Assembly (NCBI GenBank): GCA_017539165.1
Contig: JAFYHN010000042.1
Location: forward strand, 1 to 46,116
Length of the DNA: 46,116 nucleotides
Origin: Eubacterium sp.
Lineage (GTDB): Bacteria; Bacillota; Clostridia; Lachnospirales; Lachnospiraceae
Direction: 5' to 3'
Shown here: in pieces, positions 36,095 through 44,589 of the stretch
Numbering within the stretch: the stretch's first letter is position 1
Layout of the letters: each line of letters starts with the position of its first letter
Made by a program: the position numbers and the translations under genes
Notes under the pieces: model-generated
Databases searched by the model: none
What the model was told of the DNA's origin: nothing
Seen by the model: only the letters and a program-made list of their open reading frames with translations

Positions 36095-37273
36095 ATGAAT
36101 GAATTAGAATTAAAGTATGGATGTAACCCAAATCAGAAACCTTCTAAGGTTTTCATGAAAGATGGAAGCGACCTTCCTTTTGCAGTAGTAAATGGAAAGC
36201 CGGGATATATCAATCTTCTGGATGCATTTAACGGTTATCAGCTTGTCAAGGAGCTCAAGAAGGCTACAGGTCTTCCAGCGGCTACATCTTTCAAGCATGT
36301 ATCTCCTGCGGGTGCTGCAGTAGGTCTTCCTCTTACAGATATCGAGAAGAAGATATACTGGGTAGATGATATGGGTGAGCTAAGTGCTCTCGCATCAGCT
36401 TATGCTCGTGCAAGAGGTGCTGACAGAATGTCTTCATTCGGAGATTTCATTTCTCTTTCAGATATATGTGATGCAGATACAGCTAAGCTTATCAAGAGAG
36501 AGGTATCAGACGGAATCGTTGCTCCGGGTTATACAGATGAGGCTCTTGAGATTCTCAAGGCTAAGAAGAACGGTAACTACTGTGTGATCCAGATAGATCC
36601 GGATTATGTACCTGCTCCACTTGAGACAAAGGATGTGTACGGAGTTACATTTGAGCAGGGAAGAAATGAGCTCGTTATCGATGATGATTTCTTCTCAAAT
36701 GTAGTTACAGATGCTAAGGAGATTCCTGAGTCAGCTAAAATCGATCTTGCTATCTCAATGATCACTCTTAAGTATACACAGTCTAATTCAGTTTGCTATG
36801 TTAAGAACGGTGCAGCTATCGGAATAGGTGCTGGACAGCAGTCACGTATTCACTGTACAAGACTTGCTGGTGAGAAGGCTGATAAGTGGTTCCTCAGACA
36901 GTCACCACAGGTACTTAACCTTCCATTTAAGGCTGATATCAGAAGAGCAGACAGAGATAACACAATCGACGTTTATATCAGTGATGATTATGAAGATGTA
37001 ATCGGTGAGGGCGAGTGGCAGAAGTACTTTACAGAGAAGCCTGCAGTATTCACTAGAGAAGAGAGAAAAGCATGGCTTGCTAAGAACACAGGAGTTGCTC
37101 TTGGTTCTGATGCATTTTTCCCATTTGGTGATAATGTTGAGAGAGCTCACAGAAGTGGTGTTGAGTACATCGCTCAGCCAGGTGGATCAGTAAGAGATGA
37201 TAATGTTATTGAGACATGTAATAAGTATGGAATAGCTATGGCATTTACAGGAATCCGCCTGTTCCATCACTAA
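36095..37273 (+). CDS. Phosphoribosylaminoimidazolecarboxamide (AICAR) formyltransferase, stand-alone
   Basis: A 392-residue enzyme that formylates AICAR with 10-formyltetrahydrofolate to give FAICAR in purine synthesis. The AICAR-transformylase half of bifunctional PurH is clear: YGCNPNQKPSKVF, FKHVSPAGAAVGLPL (catalytic Lys-His), KYTQSNSVCYV, GAGQQSRIHCTRLAG, and SDAFFPFGDNVERAHRSG. The N-terminal IMP cyclohydrolase half of usual PurH is absent; such stand-alone forms occur in Clostridia, where IMP closure is done by another enzyme. AAGGAG precedes ATG 36095. Confidence 0.93.
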   Translation: MNELELKYGCNPNQKPSKVFMKDGSDLPFAVVNGKPGYINLLDAFNGYQLVKELKKATGLPAATSFKHVSPAGAAVGLPLTDIEKKIYWVDDMGELSALASAYARARGADRMSSFGDFISLSDICDADTAKLIKREVSDGIVAPGYTDEALEILKAKKNGNYCVIQIDPDYVPAPLETKDVYGVTFEQGRNELVIDDDFFSNVVTDAKEIPESAKIDLAISMITLKYTQSNSVCYVKNGAAIGIGAGQQSRIHCTRLAGEKADKWFLRQSPQVLNLPFKADIRRADRDNTIDVYISDDYEDVIGEGEWQKYFTEKPAVFTREERKAWLAKNTGVALGSDAFFPFGDNVERAHRSGVEYIAQPGGSVRDDNVIETCNKYGIAMAFTGIRLFHH

Positions 37274-37298
37274 GATATAAATCTATACGTGCTTTAAG

Positions 37299-37330
37299 AT
37301 GGCAGTTGAGGTAGAAACCTTAGCTGCCAT
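37299..37330 (+). terminator. Terminator after AICAR formyltransferase gene
   Basis: ATGGCAGTTGAGGT (37299-37312) pairs with ACCTTAGCTGCCAT (37317-37330), including G-U pairs, and is followed by TTATTAT. Confidence 0.75.
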
Positions 37331-37336
37331 TTATTA

Positions 37337-37365
37337 TGTAATAGGAAACAGCGTTTCCTATTACA
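37337..37365. terminator. Perfect hairpin between formyltransferase and tRNA-Gly genes
   Basis: TGTAATAGGAAAC (37337-37349) pairs perfectly with GTTTCCTATTACA (37353-37365) around AGC. It lies seven bases after the preceding hairpin and 56 bases beyond the end of the opposing tRNA-Gly, so it may stop transcripts from that side. Confidence 0.6.
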
Positions 37366-37421
37366 TTAAAACGCTCCGCTGAGGATGCGTCATCAGTTCT
37401 GATGTGTTGAGAAACAAAAAA

Positions 37422-37492
37422 AGCGGGTGATGGGAATCGAACCCACATATCCAGCTTGGAAGGCTGGTGTTCTACCACTGAACTACACCCGC
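37422..37492 (-). tRNA. tRNA-Gly(TCC)
   Basis: A complete 71-base cloverleaf on the minus strand. It starts GCGGGTG at 37492, the D arm is TTCA..TGGTA and the anticodon loop is CTTCCAA with TCC. The T arm is GGGTTCGATTCCC, the acceptor return is CACCCGC and the discriminator is T. CCA is not encoded. A consensus promoter stands about 42 bases upstream. Confidence 0.96.
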
Positions 37493-37533
37493 GTGTCGTA
37501 TGCTTGCGACATATTTATTTAAACAACTAGTGT

Positions 37534-37562
37534 ATTATATGAAAATTATAGTTGATTGTCAA
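37534..37562 (-). promoter_or_regulatory. Consensus promoter of tRNA-Gly
   Basis: On the minus strand, TTGACA (37557-37562), 17 bases, TATAAT (37534-37539): a perfect vegetative promoter pointing at the tRNA gene. Confidence 0.88.
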
Positions 37563-37595
37563 GATATAAAATAAAAATTTTGTGATTGCCATTTT

Positions 37596-37757
37596 CTTAA
37601 AGAAAGATGTGAATTCATTAAGAACAGTTATGGAGGAAGACTCGGTGGTATCATGTTCTGGGATTTCTATCGGGATGTAATGAAGAGCGACGGAAAGAAG
37701 CTTACGGCCTATGTCGATGATTATCTAGGAAGTGGAGCTATTTACAAAGTTAGATAA
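37596..37757 (+). pseudogene. Remnant of a GH18-like gene, C-terminal end only
   Basis: An open frame of 53 codons without a start codon in context ends at a TAA at 37755. It reads SYGGRLGGIMFWDFYRD and then KLTAYVDDYLGSG. The LGGIMFWDFYRD element is typical of the last beta-strand of GH18 chitinase/endoglucosaminidase barrels. Sequence upstream is A+T-rich with no continuation before a stop, so only the tail of a gene remains. A terminator hairpin follows. The fragment is too short for certain family assignment. Confidence 0.5.
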
Positions 37758-37770
37758 TTAAGTATACAAA

Positions 37771-37815
37771 AAATATGACAGTTGAAATCTGATTTCAACT
37801 GTCATATTTTTTTGC
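37771..37815. terminator. Dispersed hairpin family, intact copy; terminator
   Basis: A perfect 18-base stem: AAATATGACAGTTGAAAT (37771-37788) pairs with 37792-37809 around CTG, followed by seven Ts. It sits 14 bases after the GH18-like remnant. It is the cleanest member of the family that recurs at 40151 and 41876, with a diverged one at 4860. Confidence 0.9.
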
Positions 37816-37953
37816 CCTGAAATCAATAACCATTATTATTCATGCGCATCTTAATATAGAATTAATGTTCAGTTAAAGCATCTTAATATTGAATCCTATA
37901 TTATATGGGCATAAACGAAAAACATTCAATCAATAAAGGAGAAAATATTAGAT

Positions 37954-40140
37954 ATGAAAAAAAGATTTATACCATTAACGCTTGCTGCATGTACTATTAT
38001 GACAGCGTTTACGGGATGTGGGGCTGATACAAATGGAGAAACCACAGCTTCTTCGGTACAGATTGATACGCAGAGTATAGCAGACGATATTGCAACCGCC
38101 GATTTAGCGGAGGAAGATGTACACAGTGAAATAGTAGATACGGCAACAGCCAGTACGGCAGAAGCTGATTCTGATTCAGAAGTTGTAACAGGAGGAAGTC
38201 CTTGGATTGATTCTGATATAAAAGAAAATGTGACAGCAGATACTGTAGCAGATCCGAAAGATGATTTTCATCTCTATGCAAATAAGGACTGGATCTTAGA
38301 AAATGATATTCCGGAGGGAACTACTTCGTGGGATCGAGGTTCAGCGCGAAGCAAGGAAGTAAAAAAACAATGTATGGATCTTTTAAAGGATGATAGTGTA
38401 GAGGGACATGATGCAGAACTTGTCCGGACATACAACAAGCTTATTTTGGACTGGGATGCCAGAAATAAACTTGGTGTAAGTGAGCTTCAGGAAAAATACG
38501 ACAAAATAGTAAATGCTCAGAGCATTGATGATATATCTAAGCTGCTCACAGAAGAGGATACAGTATACGACTTTAATCATTTCGTAAAATTTGATGTAGC
38601 AGTTGGTCTGAATGATCCTGGAAAAAACATTGTATTTATAGAAACTCCGAATCTGATGCTTGACGATTCAGCTGAATATGCGAATAGAACAGAGCTTGGT
38701 GATGTGTATTATGGATATAATAAAGAAACGTTCATATACATGGCACCTAAGCTTGGTATGACAGAAGAGGAAGCAGATAAATGTTTTGATGACGCTATTG
38801 CATTTGAGACTAAGCTTGCTTCAAAAATCTATACTACTGAAGAACAATATGCAGATGATTATTATGATAAGGTAAACAATGAGATGTCATTGGATGAGGT
38901 GGTTTCTAATTGTAATAACTTTCCGTTAAATGACATTATTAATTCGTCAGGATTTGCATATGATGGAACTTATCTTGTTACAACACCGGATTATCTAAAA
39001 AATCTTGATGAGATATATACTGAAGAAAATCTTAATGAAATAAAGTCTCTTATGATCGTAGATTATGTCTTGGAAGATGTCGCATATTTAGATAGAGATA
39101 CTTATGAAAAATTGACTGAACTAGAAAACAATTATTTTGGTAGTGAGGGTTCGGTGAGTGATGAAGAAATGGCTTGCTCTCTTGTGAAAAAGAATCTGCC
39201 TGATTCTTATCAGAAGGTTTATGTAGAAAAATATGGCAGTGAAGAAGATAAACAAAAGATGGAAGATCTTTGCAAGATGGTGATTGATACATACAGAGAG
39301 CTTCTTTCTGAAAATGAGTGGGCATCGGATGAGGCTAAAAAACTTGCGATTGAAAAACTAGACAATATGAAAGTAAATGTGGCATATCCGGATAAGTTTA
39401 ATGATACATCGGATATAAATATTGAAGGCTGTTCACTTCTAGAAGCAACGCATCAGATAAAACTTAATAAGATAAAAGAGAGTATTAAGTGTATGGGTAA
39501 AGAAAAAGATACGGAGAATTGGGCAAGTGAATTTCCTGTAACTATCTGTAATGCTTATTATTCTCCACAGGGTAATAGTATTAATATGCCTATTGGTTTA
39601 TTTGGTGGAGAATTCTATTCAGATGATATGAGTATAGAAGAGCTTTATGCTTCAATCGGGGCATACTGGGTAGGACATGAAGTTTCACATGCATTTGACA
39701 GAGATGGTGCCCAGTTTGATAAAGATGGTAATTTCAGAGACTGGATGCCAGAGGCTGATAAAGAAGAATTCCAGAAGAGAATAGATAAAATGGATAAGTA
39801 TCTTGATTCATTGATTGCTTTCGGAGATGAGCATTTTATAGGTACAAATAATGATGTTGAGATGACAGCAGATATGACGGGGCTTCAGTGTGCGCTTAAA
39901 ATGGCTTCAAAGATCGATGGATTTGATTACAAGAAGTTCTTTATAAAATATGCGCAGCTTCAGGTTAACCTCGCTTCTTATAATAGTGAACTACATGAGC
40001 TCACACAGGATATGCATCCACTTGCTTATTCAAGAACGAACGTACCAGTTCAGCAGTTTGAGGAGTTTTACGATGCATTTGATGTAAAAGAAGGCGACAA
40101 TATGTACCTTGCACCTGAAGAAAGAATAGTTGTCTGGTAA
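37954..40140 (+). CDS. Surface lipoprotein metallopeptidase, family M13 (neprilysin/PepO-like)
   Basis: A 728-residue zinc endopeptidase anchored by a lipobox cysteine at residue 22 (FTGC). A Ser/Thr/Asp/Glu-rich linker runs to about residue 85. The M13 body opens with PKDDFHLYANKDWI. Zinc and catalytic residues are HEVSH (575-579) and the ligand Glu636 with Asp640 in EMTADMTG; NAYYSPQGNSINMPIGLF precedes them. Length is normal for M13. It probably degrades oligopeptides outside the membrane. AAGGAG lies 13 bases before ATG. Confidence 0.93.
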   Translation: MKKRFIPLTLAACTIMTAFTGCGADTNGETTASSVQIDTQSIADDIATADLAEEDVHSEIVDTATASTAEADSDSEVVTGGSPWIDSDIKENVTADTVADPKDDFHLYANKDWILENDIPEGTTSWDRGSARSKEVKKQCMDLLKDDSVEGHDAELVRTYNKLILDWDARNKLGVSELQEKYDKIVNAQSIDDISKLLTEEDTVYDFNHFVKFDVAVGLNDPGKNIVFIETPNLMLDDSAEYANRTELGDVYYGYNKETFIYMAPKLGMTEEEADKCFDDAIAFETKLASKIYTTEEQYADDYYDKVNNEMSLDEVVSNCNNFPLNDIINSSGFAYDGTYLVTTPDYLKNLDEIYTEENLNEIKSLMIVDYVLEDVAYLDRDTYEKLTELENNYFGSEGSVSDEEMACSLVKKNLPDSYQKVYVEKYGSEEDKQKMEDLCKMVIDTYRELLSENEWASDEAKKLAIEKLDNMKVNVAYPDKFNDTSDINIEGCSLLEATHQIKLNKIKESIKCMGKEKDTENWASEFPVTICNAYYSPQGNSINMPIGLFGGEFYSDDMSIEELYASIGAYWVGHEVSHAFDRDGAQFDKDGNFRDWMPEADKEEFQKRIDKMDKYLDSLIAFGDEHFIGTNNDVEMTADMTGLQCALKMASKIDGFDYKKFFIKYAQLQVNLASYNSELHELTQDMHPLAYSRTNVPVQQFEEFYDAFDVKEGDNMYLAPEERIVVW

Positions 40141-40150
40141 TAATCCCAAA

Positions 40151-40206
40151 ATATGACAGTTGAAATCTTATGACAGTTGAAATCTGATTTCAACTGTCAT
40201 ATTTGT
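40151..40206. terminator. Dispersed hairpin family, copy with duplicated left arm
   Basis: The stem TATGACAGTTGAAAT (40169-40183) pairs with 40187-40201 around CTG. Just before it, ATATGACAGTTGAAATCT (40151-40168) repeats the left arm, so two copies compete for one right arm. It lies between convergent genes (M13 peptidase + and membrane protein -) and can terminate both. Confidence 0.85.
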
Positions 40207-40213
40207 TTTTGTT

Positions 40214-40693
40214 TTAATAAGTATCCATAGAATAATAGTATAATAAACAATTCTCGCTATCATATACTGCTACAGAATAACGTCCATCGGGTGGCTGAAA
40301 TTTATAATCATCTGAGTTTCGGTCTATGTAAAAGTAATATCCTTTTTCAATGTTTGGAATCCTATATTTTTCCTCAACTTGTTCTCCAAAAGGAAATGCT
40401 TTCTCTAGGTCGGGGGGGACAGGAAGTGGTTTCCATTTGGATTTTATTTCTTTATCGGTTTTTTTAGAACATTTTATTGTTGTCAAACTTGGTCCATTAT
40501 CAACAAATTTCATATAAAATGGTAATTCGTGTATAAGTTCTATTTTACATTGGTCAAGATTAATTTCCAAAATATCACCAATTACATCTGTTCTATTCGT
40601 TATCTTGGGAATATTAAAAGATGTAAGTATTATTATGATTGCTATTAATAGTAATATTAGTGGAATTAATTGTCTTTTTTCATCTTTTTCCAT
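40214..40693 (-). CDS. Small membrane-anchored protein of unknown function
   Basis: A 159-residue protein with one N-terminal membrane helix (residues about 10-27, LIPLILLLIAIIIILTSF) and a hydrophilic, probably extracytoplasmic remainder containing FPFGEQVEEKYRIPNIEKGY and a Tyr-rich end. No domain recognised. GGGAGAC lies about ten bases before ATG 40693. It is a lone minus-strand gene, convergent with the M13 gene. Confidence 0.65.
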   Translation of the reverse strand: MEKDEKRQLIPLILLLIAIIIILTSFNIPKITNRTDVIGDILEINLDQCKIELIHELPFYMKFVDNGPSLTTIKCSKKTDKEIKSKWKPLPVPPDLEKAFPFGEQVEEKYRIPNIEKGYYFYIDRNSDDYKFQPPDGRYSVAVYDSENCLLYYYSMDTY

Positions 40694-40922
40694 GTTGCTC
40701 TTGTCTCCCTTTTGCCTTTATAAAAATGAGTGTATTAGGAGAGAACATCTAGAGTGCATCTTTAGTGCATCGGTATTTTATCCTTTTTGTAAATGATTTC
40801 AAATGAGTGTCTTTATGATGTATTAAGGATGATTGCACAATGTAATAATAAAATTAACTTACTACAAAAAGTCTACCCTTTCCCCCAAAAAATATGGTTA
40901 AAGATAATAGGAGATTAGAAAA

Positions 40923-41867
40923 ATGAGAATAAATAAAAAAGCGTTAGGAGTAGTTCTGGTTATGAGTTTTTGCATTGCATTATTGTCAGCTTGTACAGAA
41001 ACTAGTGACGATGCATATGAAACATTTCTTGAAGGAAATAATACATTAAGTTTCAGCTACTATATAGACAATGTATATGTTGATAAAGAATACAAAAGCA
41101 GTCTAGATGAGGCTATGTTGAAACTAGGTTCAGATGATACTGAATACACTATTTCAGAGATTAAGGATGCTTTAAACAAATATATTGAAAAGGGTATAGG
41201 ATCGATGGAATATGCATATATTGATTGTGGGGTTGATGGGGTAAAAGAGATGGTTTTACGTATAGAGATGCCATCTGTTCATCCAGGAGCTAAATATTTT
41301 TGGGTTATAAAAGAAATCGAATCAAGATTACAGGTTATATATGCTTTTGAGGAATTTGGAGAAGGTTATCGGGATCATGTGTCAATTAATAAGTTTGGAT
41401 ATATTGAAATTGAATATAGAGATGCCACCTCAGTTCTTAGTCATCATTCGAGTTATATAGACGCTGATGGAAAGTATGAAGACGGCTACGGATTATCGTA
41501 TAACAGAAGTTTTGAAGGATTTGCTGGTGAAATGGAAGAAAAGGGTTATTTAGATAGAAATCTTGATGGGGAAATATATTGGTATGGTTTACATTTAGAG
41601 CCGAATAATAGTGGTAATACCCAAGAAAATTATATAAGTTACGAAGTGTACGATGAAGAAACAAAAGAAAAGATGGATATTCCGAATTTATATACGGATA
41701 GTAAATACAAAAAAGTAATGGATTATTTTAATGATGTATGTGGTGATAAAATTATTACAATGGATGAGCTCAATCAGAAAATAGAAGATAAACTTGATTC
41801 AATAGGATTGACTGAGCAGATAATGAATGGAGAAGAAGCAGAGTATAAAGAATTGAACATTGATTAA
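40923..41867 (+). CDS. Lipoprotein of unknown function
   Basis: A 314-residue lipoprotein with lipidated Cys24 (LLSAC). The mature part is acidic and contains YIDCGVDGVKEMVLRIEM, a pattern reminiscent of FG-GAP-like calcium-binding loops (D-x-D-x-D-G) seen in many Lachnospiraceae surface lipoproteins, but the loop is incomplete here. A conserved enzyme motif is not visible. TAGGAG lies ahead of ATG 40923. The 229-base gap upstream is A+T-rich and holds only short repeats (AGTGCATC twice, near 40750 and 40765). Confidence 0.7.
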   Translation: MRINKKALGVVLVMSFCIALLSACTETSDDAYETFLEGNNTLSFSYYIDNVYVDKEYKSSLDEAMLKLGSDDTEYTISEIKDALNKYIEKGIGSMEYAYIDCGVDGVKEMVLRIEMPSVHPGAKYFWVIKEIESRLQVIYAFEEFGEGYRDHVSINKFGYIEIEYRDATSVLSHHSSYIDADGKYEDGYGLSYNRSFEGFAGEMEEKGYLDRNLDGEIYWYGLHLEPNNSGNTQENYISYEVYDEETKEKMDIPNLYTDSKYKKVMDYFNDVCGDKIITMDELNQKIEDKLDSIGLTEQIMNGEEAEYKELNID

Positions 41868-41875
41868 TGGCATCA

Positions 41876-41930
41876 AAATATGACAGTTGAAATCTGATTT
41901 CAACTGTCATGATTTCAACTGTCATATTTT
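41876..41930. terminator. Dispersed hairpin family, copy with duplicated right arm
   Basis: AAATATGACAGTTGAAAT (41876-41893) pairs with ATTTCAACTGTCAT (41897-41910) around CTG. A second right arm, ATTTCAACTGTCATATTT (41912-41929), follows at once. This mirrors the left-arm duplication at 40151. It lies between convergent lipoprotein genes. Confidence 0.85.
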
Positions 41931-41938
41931 ATAAATGC

Positions 41939-42346
41939 CTATTCTGCTGGGTTGGTTATATAGAGATCGTCGAGCCCTCTGGCACGAAGAATATCGTCAT
42001 CGCCACGATAATAACAATCTCCGTTATCAGTAACCCATGTGTCATCGCCAGCTTCTTTAAGATTTACTTCTGTTCCATCCTTTGTATAAGCAATCAGTAT
42101 ACGACCGCCCTCGTCTGGGTTAACTTCGGCTCCTTCCATAGTAGTAGCTTCTGTAGTTTCAGTAGCTTTATCGGCGGTAGTGGTTTCTTCCTGCTTTTTC
42201 TCTGTAGTAGTTTCAGTAGTAGTTTTAGCGGCTGTAGTAGCCTGAGTGGTTTTATCTGAACCATCCTCCGGGCTACATCCGACAATAGCTACCATCATTG
42301 CACTTACGATAAAGAGTTTTCCAACATTTTTTATCATTTTTCTCAT
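41939..42346 (-). CDS. Small Thr-rich lipoprotein
   Basis: A 135-residue lipoprotein with lipidated Cys24 (AIVGC). A Thr/Glu/Lys/Ala-rich low-complexity linker (residues about 30-75) precedes a compact domain of 60 residues with RILIAYTKDGTEVNLKEAGD and GDCYYRGDDDILRARGLDDL. GGAGGG lies seven bases before ATG 42346. Function unknown; a cell-wall-spanning tether with a small binding head is one reading. Convergent with the lipoprotein at 40923. Confidence 0.75.
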   Translation of the reverse strand: MRKMIKNVGKLFIVSAMMVAIVGCSPEDGSDKTTQATTAAKTTTETTTEKKQEETTTADKATETTEATTMEGAEVNPDEGGRILIAYTKDGTEVNLKEAGDDTWVTDNGDCYYRGDDDILRARGLDDLYITNPAE

Positions 42347-42603
42347 TATTTTTCCCTCCGTAATCGATTGATTAGAATGCTCTCATTATAGAATCAAAAA
42401 GCATCAAACCATTATAAAATGTGTTACGAATATATTTAGTTTATATTACAAATGCTTTTGCTGTTGTGTTTTGGCGATTTGATTTGTATGTTGTCATTTT
42501 GATTGATTAATGTTGCCAAAATGTATTTTAAAAGATCCCGCATTGTTTTTAATGTCTGATAGATTTGAATAGTACATTAAAAATATATCTGGAGGGTATA
42601 GTT

Positions 42604-43356
42604 ATGTGTTTAATCGGAGTTCTGCCAAGTTTGGTGATTCTTGTCTTGATATGGAGAAGTAACGTAGGAAAGAGGGAACCTGCCCGATTTTTACGTAAGT
42701 TGTTTTTGTATGGTGCGCTGACGGTGATAAGTGCATTTATTCTTGGAGAAATGGGAGAAAATATTTACGGATCATTAGATAAGAATAGTATACTGTTCTT
42801 TTTGATTGATAACTTTATAGGTGTTGCTATGGTAGAAGAAGGTGGAAAATTTTTTGTCCTTAAAAAATTCACATGGAAGTCTTCCAACTTTAATTATACA
42901 TATAGTGCTGTGCTGTATGCGGTGATAATTTCACTGGGATTTGCAACGATTGAAAATGTATTTTACATGATAGATTCCGATCTTTTCGCTTTTATTATTC
43001 GAGCTGTGTTTAGTGTACCAGGACATGCAATATTTGGAGTATTTATGGGAGAATATTATGCAAAGGCAAAAGTTGCTGAAACATATGGTGATAAAAAGCA
43101 TGTTAGACAATATCTTACGATGGCCTATTTGGTGCCTGTTTTATTACATGGACTTGATGATTTTTTGCTGGATTGTGTCCACATAAATACGTGGCTTTTC
43201 CTATTTATTTATTTGGTATTCGAGATTACTGTTATCGTGGTAGGAATAAAAACGATAAAGCGATTAGTCAGAGAAGATACAGCTATATATAGAAATATTC
43301 AATTGCCTTGGTTTTTAAATAAACGTGAGATTGCATATTATTCTTCAAGCAGATAA
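42604..43356 (+). CDS. PrsW-like intramembrane metalloprotease
   Basis: About 250 residues with eight or so membrane segments. PrsW family motifs are visible: EEGGKFF (Glu78, Glu79), GFATIENVFY, PGHAIFGVFMGEY and LLHGLDDFLLD, which would bind the catalytic metal within the membrane. In Bacillus, PrsW cuts the anti-sigma factor RsiW. ATG 42604, with GGAGGG seven bases upstream, is preferred to an in-frame TTG at 42565. No anti-sigma factor or sigma factor gene is beside it, so the substrate is unknown. Confidence 0.85.
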   Translation: MCLIGVLPSLVILVLIWRSNVGKREPARFLRKLFLYGALTVISAFILGEMGENIYGSLDKNSILFFLIDNFIGVAMVEEGGKFFVLKKFTWKSSNFNYTYSAVLYAVIISLGFATIENVFYMIDSDLFAFIIRAVFSVPGHAIFGVFMGEYYAKAKVAETYGDKKHVRQYLTMAYLVPVLLHGLDDFLLDCVHINTWLFLFIYLVFEITVIVVGIKTIKRLVREDTAIYRNIQLPWFLNKREIAYYSSSR

Positions 43357-43385
43357 CAGAAAAAATAAAGAAAAAAAGCGAGAAG

Positions 43386-43412
43386 TCAGCAGCTGTCAGG
43401 CTGCTGATTTTT
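43386..43412 (+). terminator. Terminator after PrsW-like gene
   Basis: TCAGCAGC (43386-43393) pairs perfectly with GCTGCTGA (43400-43407) around TGTCAG, followed by five Ts. Confidence 0.9.
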
Positions 43413-43460
43413 GTATTATAAAATAATATTTTTTATGTTGTAAAAAAAAATATTTTTGTG

Positions 43461-43489
43461 TTGACAAATAATATTATACCGAATATAAT
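43461..43489 (+). promoter_or_regulatory. Consensus promoter of the CPBP protease gene
   Basis: TTGACA (43461-43466), 17 bases, TATAAT (43484-43489). Transcription would start near 43496, giving a leader of about 125 bases. The -10 lies inside the first operator dyad. Confidence 0.85.
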
Positions 43490-43528
43490 ATCGACTGTAA
43501 ACAATACTATACCATATATAATATTGTT
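43471..43528. promoter_or_regulatory. Tandem operator dyads over the CPBP promoter
   Basis: Dyad one: ATATTATA (43471-43478) and TATAATAT (43484-43491) around CCGAA. Dyad two: AACAATACTATA (43500-43511) and TATAATATTGTT (43517-43528) around CCATA, one mismatch. The centres are 33 bases apart, about three turns. The first covers the -10 and the second the start region, an arrangement expected of a strong repressor. Confidence 0.6.
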
Positions 43529-43620
43529 AAAAATATATGTTGCGCGACATATGATCTAAAAAATTACATATACCATTTATATCTTGTGGTAGGAATTAGG
43601 AAGATCTAAGGAGAAAAAAG

Positions 43621-44442
43621 ATGAATAGTTTTTTGAGAATAGTAAAATATATAGGCGGAATAGCACTAGCATTTGTACTTATGTCAATACTGCCAGCTAA
43701 AGTGGATCAATGGTTAAATCTACAGGATTCGCCATTTGAACCAATCATAACTTTAGGTGTTATTATACTTTGTCTTGCAATCGTAATTGTTACCTTTGGA
43801 CAGAAAAATGTATTTGCGTTTTCATTCAAAAGCTTTAGAGATACATTTATTATCGGTGGCACGATGACTGCTGTAACAGCATACTATTTTATTACTAATA
43901 TGTATAAAGCTGTAAAAGAATTTGGAAAACCTCAGATGGAAGGATTCGCTATAGCATTATTCCTTATCAATTTGTTTATAAGTGCCGGAATTCGTGAGGA
44001 ATTATTGACCCGAGGCCTGTTGTTCACATTTTTTAGAAAGGCATTTGGAAAAAGTAAAGCTTCATACATAGTTGCTATGTCGCTCTCATCAGTCCTTTTT
44101 GGATTATTACATTTGAGCAATCTTGATAATGCAGTTAATCCGATACCAATATATGCACAGATAATATACGCTATAGGAATAGGTTTCTTCTTGGCAGCAC
44201 TCTATGCAAGAACTAAAAATCTTTGGGGAAATATAATTCTTCATTTCCTTTTTGATCTTAGCTTAATGGTATATCCATACATTTATGCAAATAGATCAGA
44301 CATGGATGTTCTTATCGGTGAGTGGCTTGGTTCACATATCATTATCAAGTCAATTCTTATATCGGTAGTATCTATATTACTTGGTCTTTTCCTGATTAGA
44401 GACAGCAAGTTTAAGCCGATAATGGAAGCTGAAGAAGAGTAA
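43621..44442 (+). CDS. CPBP family intramembrane metalloprotease
   Basis: A 273-residue protein with about eight membrane segments. The CPBP (Abi, Rce1-like) motifs are intact: EELLTR (Glu126, Glu127, Arg131), FGLLH (His164) and HFLFD (His208, Asp212). Such proteins process prenylated or secreted peptides or give bacteriocin self-immunity. No bacteriocin precursor is recognisable nearby. AAGGAG precedes ATG 43621. Its consensus promoter is covered by two operator dyads, so it is probably tightly regulated. Confidence 0.92.
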   Translation: MNSFLRIVKYIGGIALAFVLMSILPAKVDQWLNLQDSPFEPIITLGVIILCLAIVIVTFGQKNVFAFSFKSFRDTFIIGGTMTAVTAYYFITNMYKAVKEFGKPQMEGFAIALFLINLFISAGIREELLTRGLLFTFFRKAFGKSKASYIVAMSLSSVLFGLLHLSNLDNAVNPIPIYAQIIYAIGIGFFLAALYARTKNLWGNIILHFLFDLSLMVYPYIYANRSDMDVLIGEWLGSHIIIKSILISVVSILLGLFLIRDSKFKPIMEAEEE

Positions 44443-44589
44443 AAAGGAATAGATAGATTAAATCCTTCAGTTACATTTTATTTACATTTGTGTGTTACTA
44501 TCCAAACGTTATTATACAACACGTGAATTTGGTAAAGTTAGGGCTTTATATACTAAATTCATAAAAGAAGTAAATAGGAGGATAGGAAA

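Noticed and set aside
40730-40830. Short repeats AGTGCATC and AAATGAGTGT upstream of the lipoprotein gene
   Set aside because: They are short, AT-rich and irregularly placed with no promoter around them, so chance is a sufficient explanation.
41909-42259. Plus-strand open frame of 116 codons rich in Ser, Phe and Cys
   Set aside because: It is antisense to the Thr-rich lipoprotein gene, and its low complexity mirrors the Thr codons. No start signal is visible.
43621-44442. CPBP (Abi) gene as a phage abortive-infection system
   Set aside because: The family name comes from a few plasmid genes; no toxin partner, phage sensor or other defence gene is near. Membrane protease is the only supported reading.
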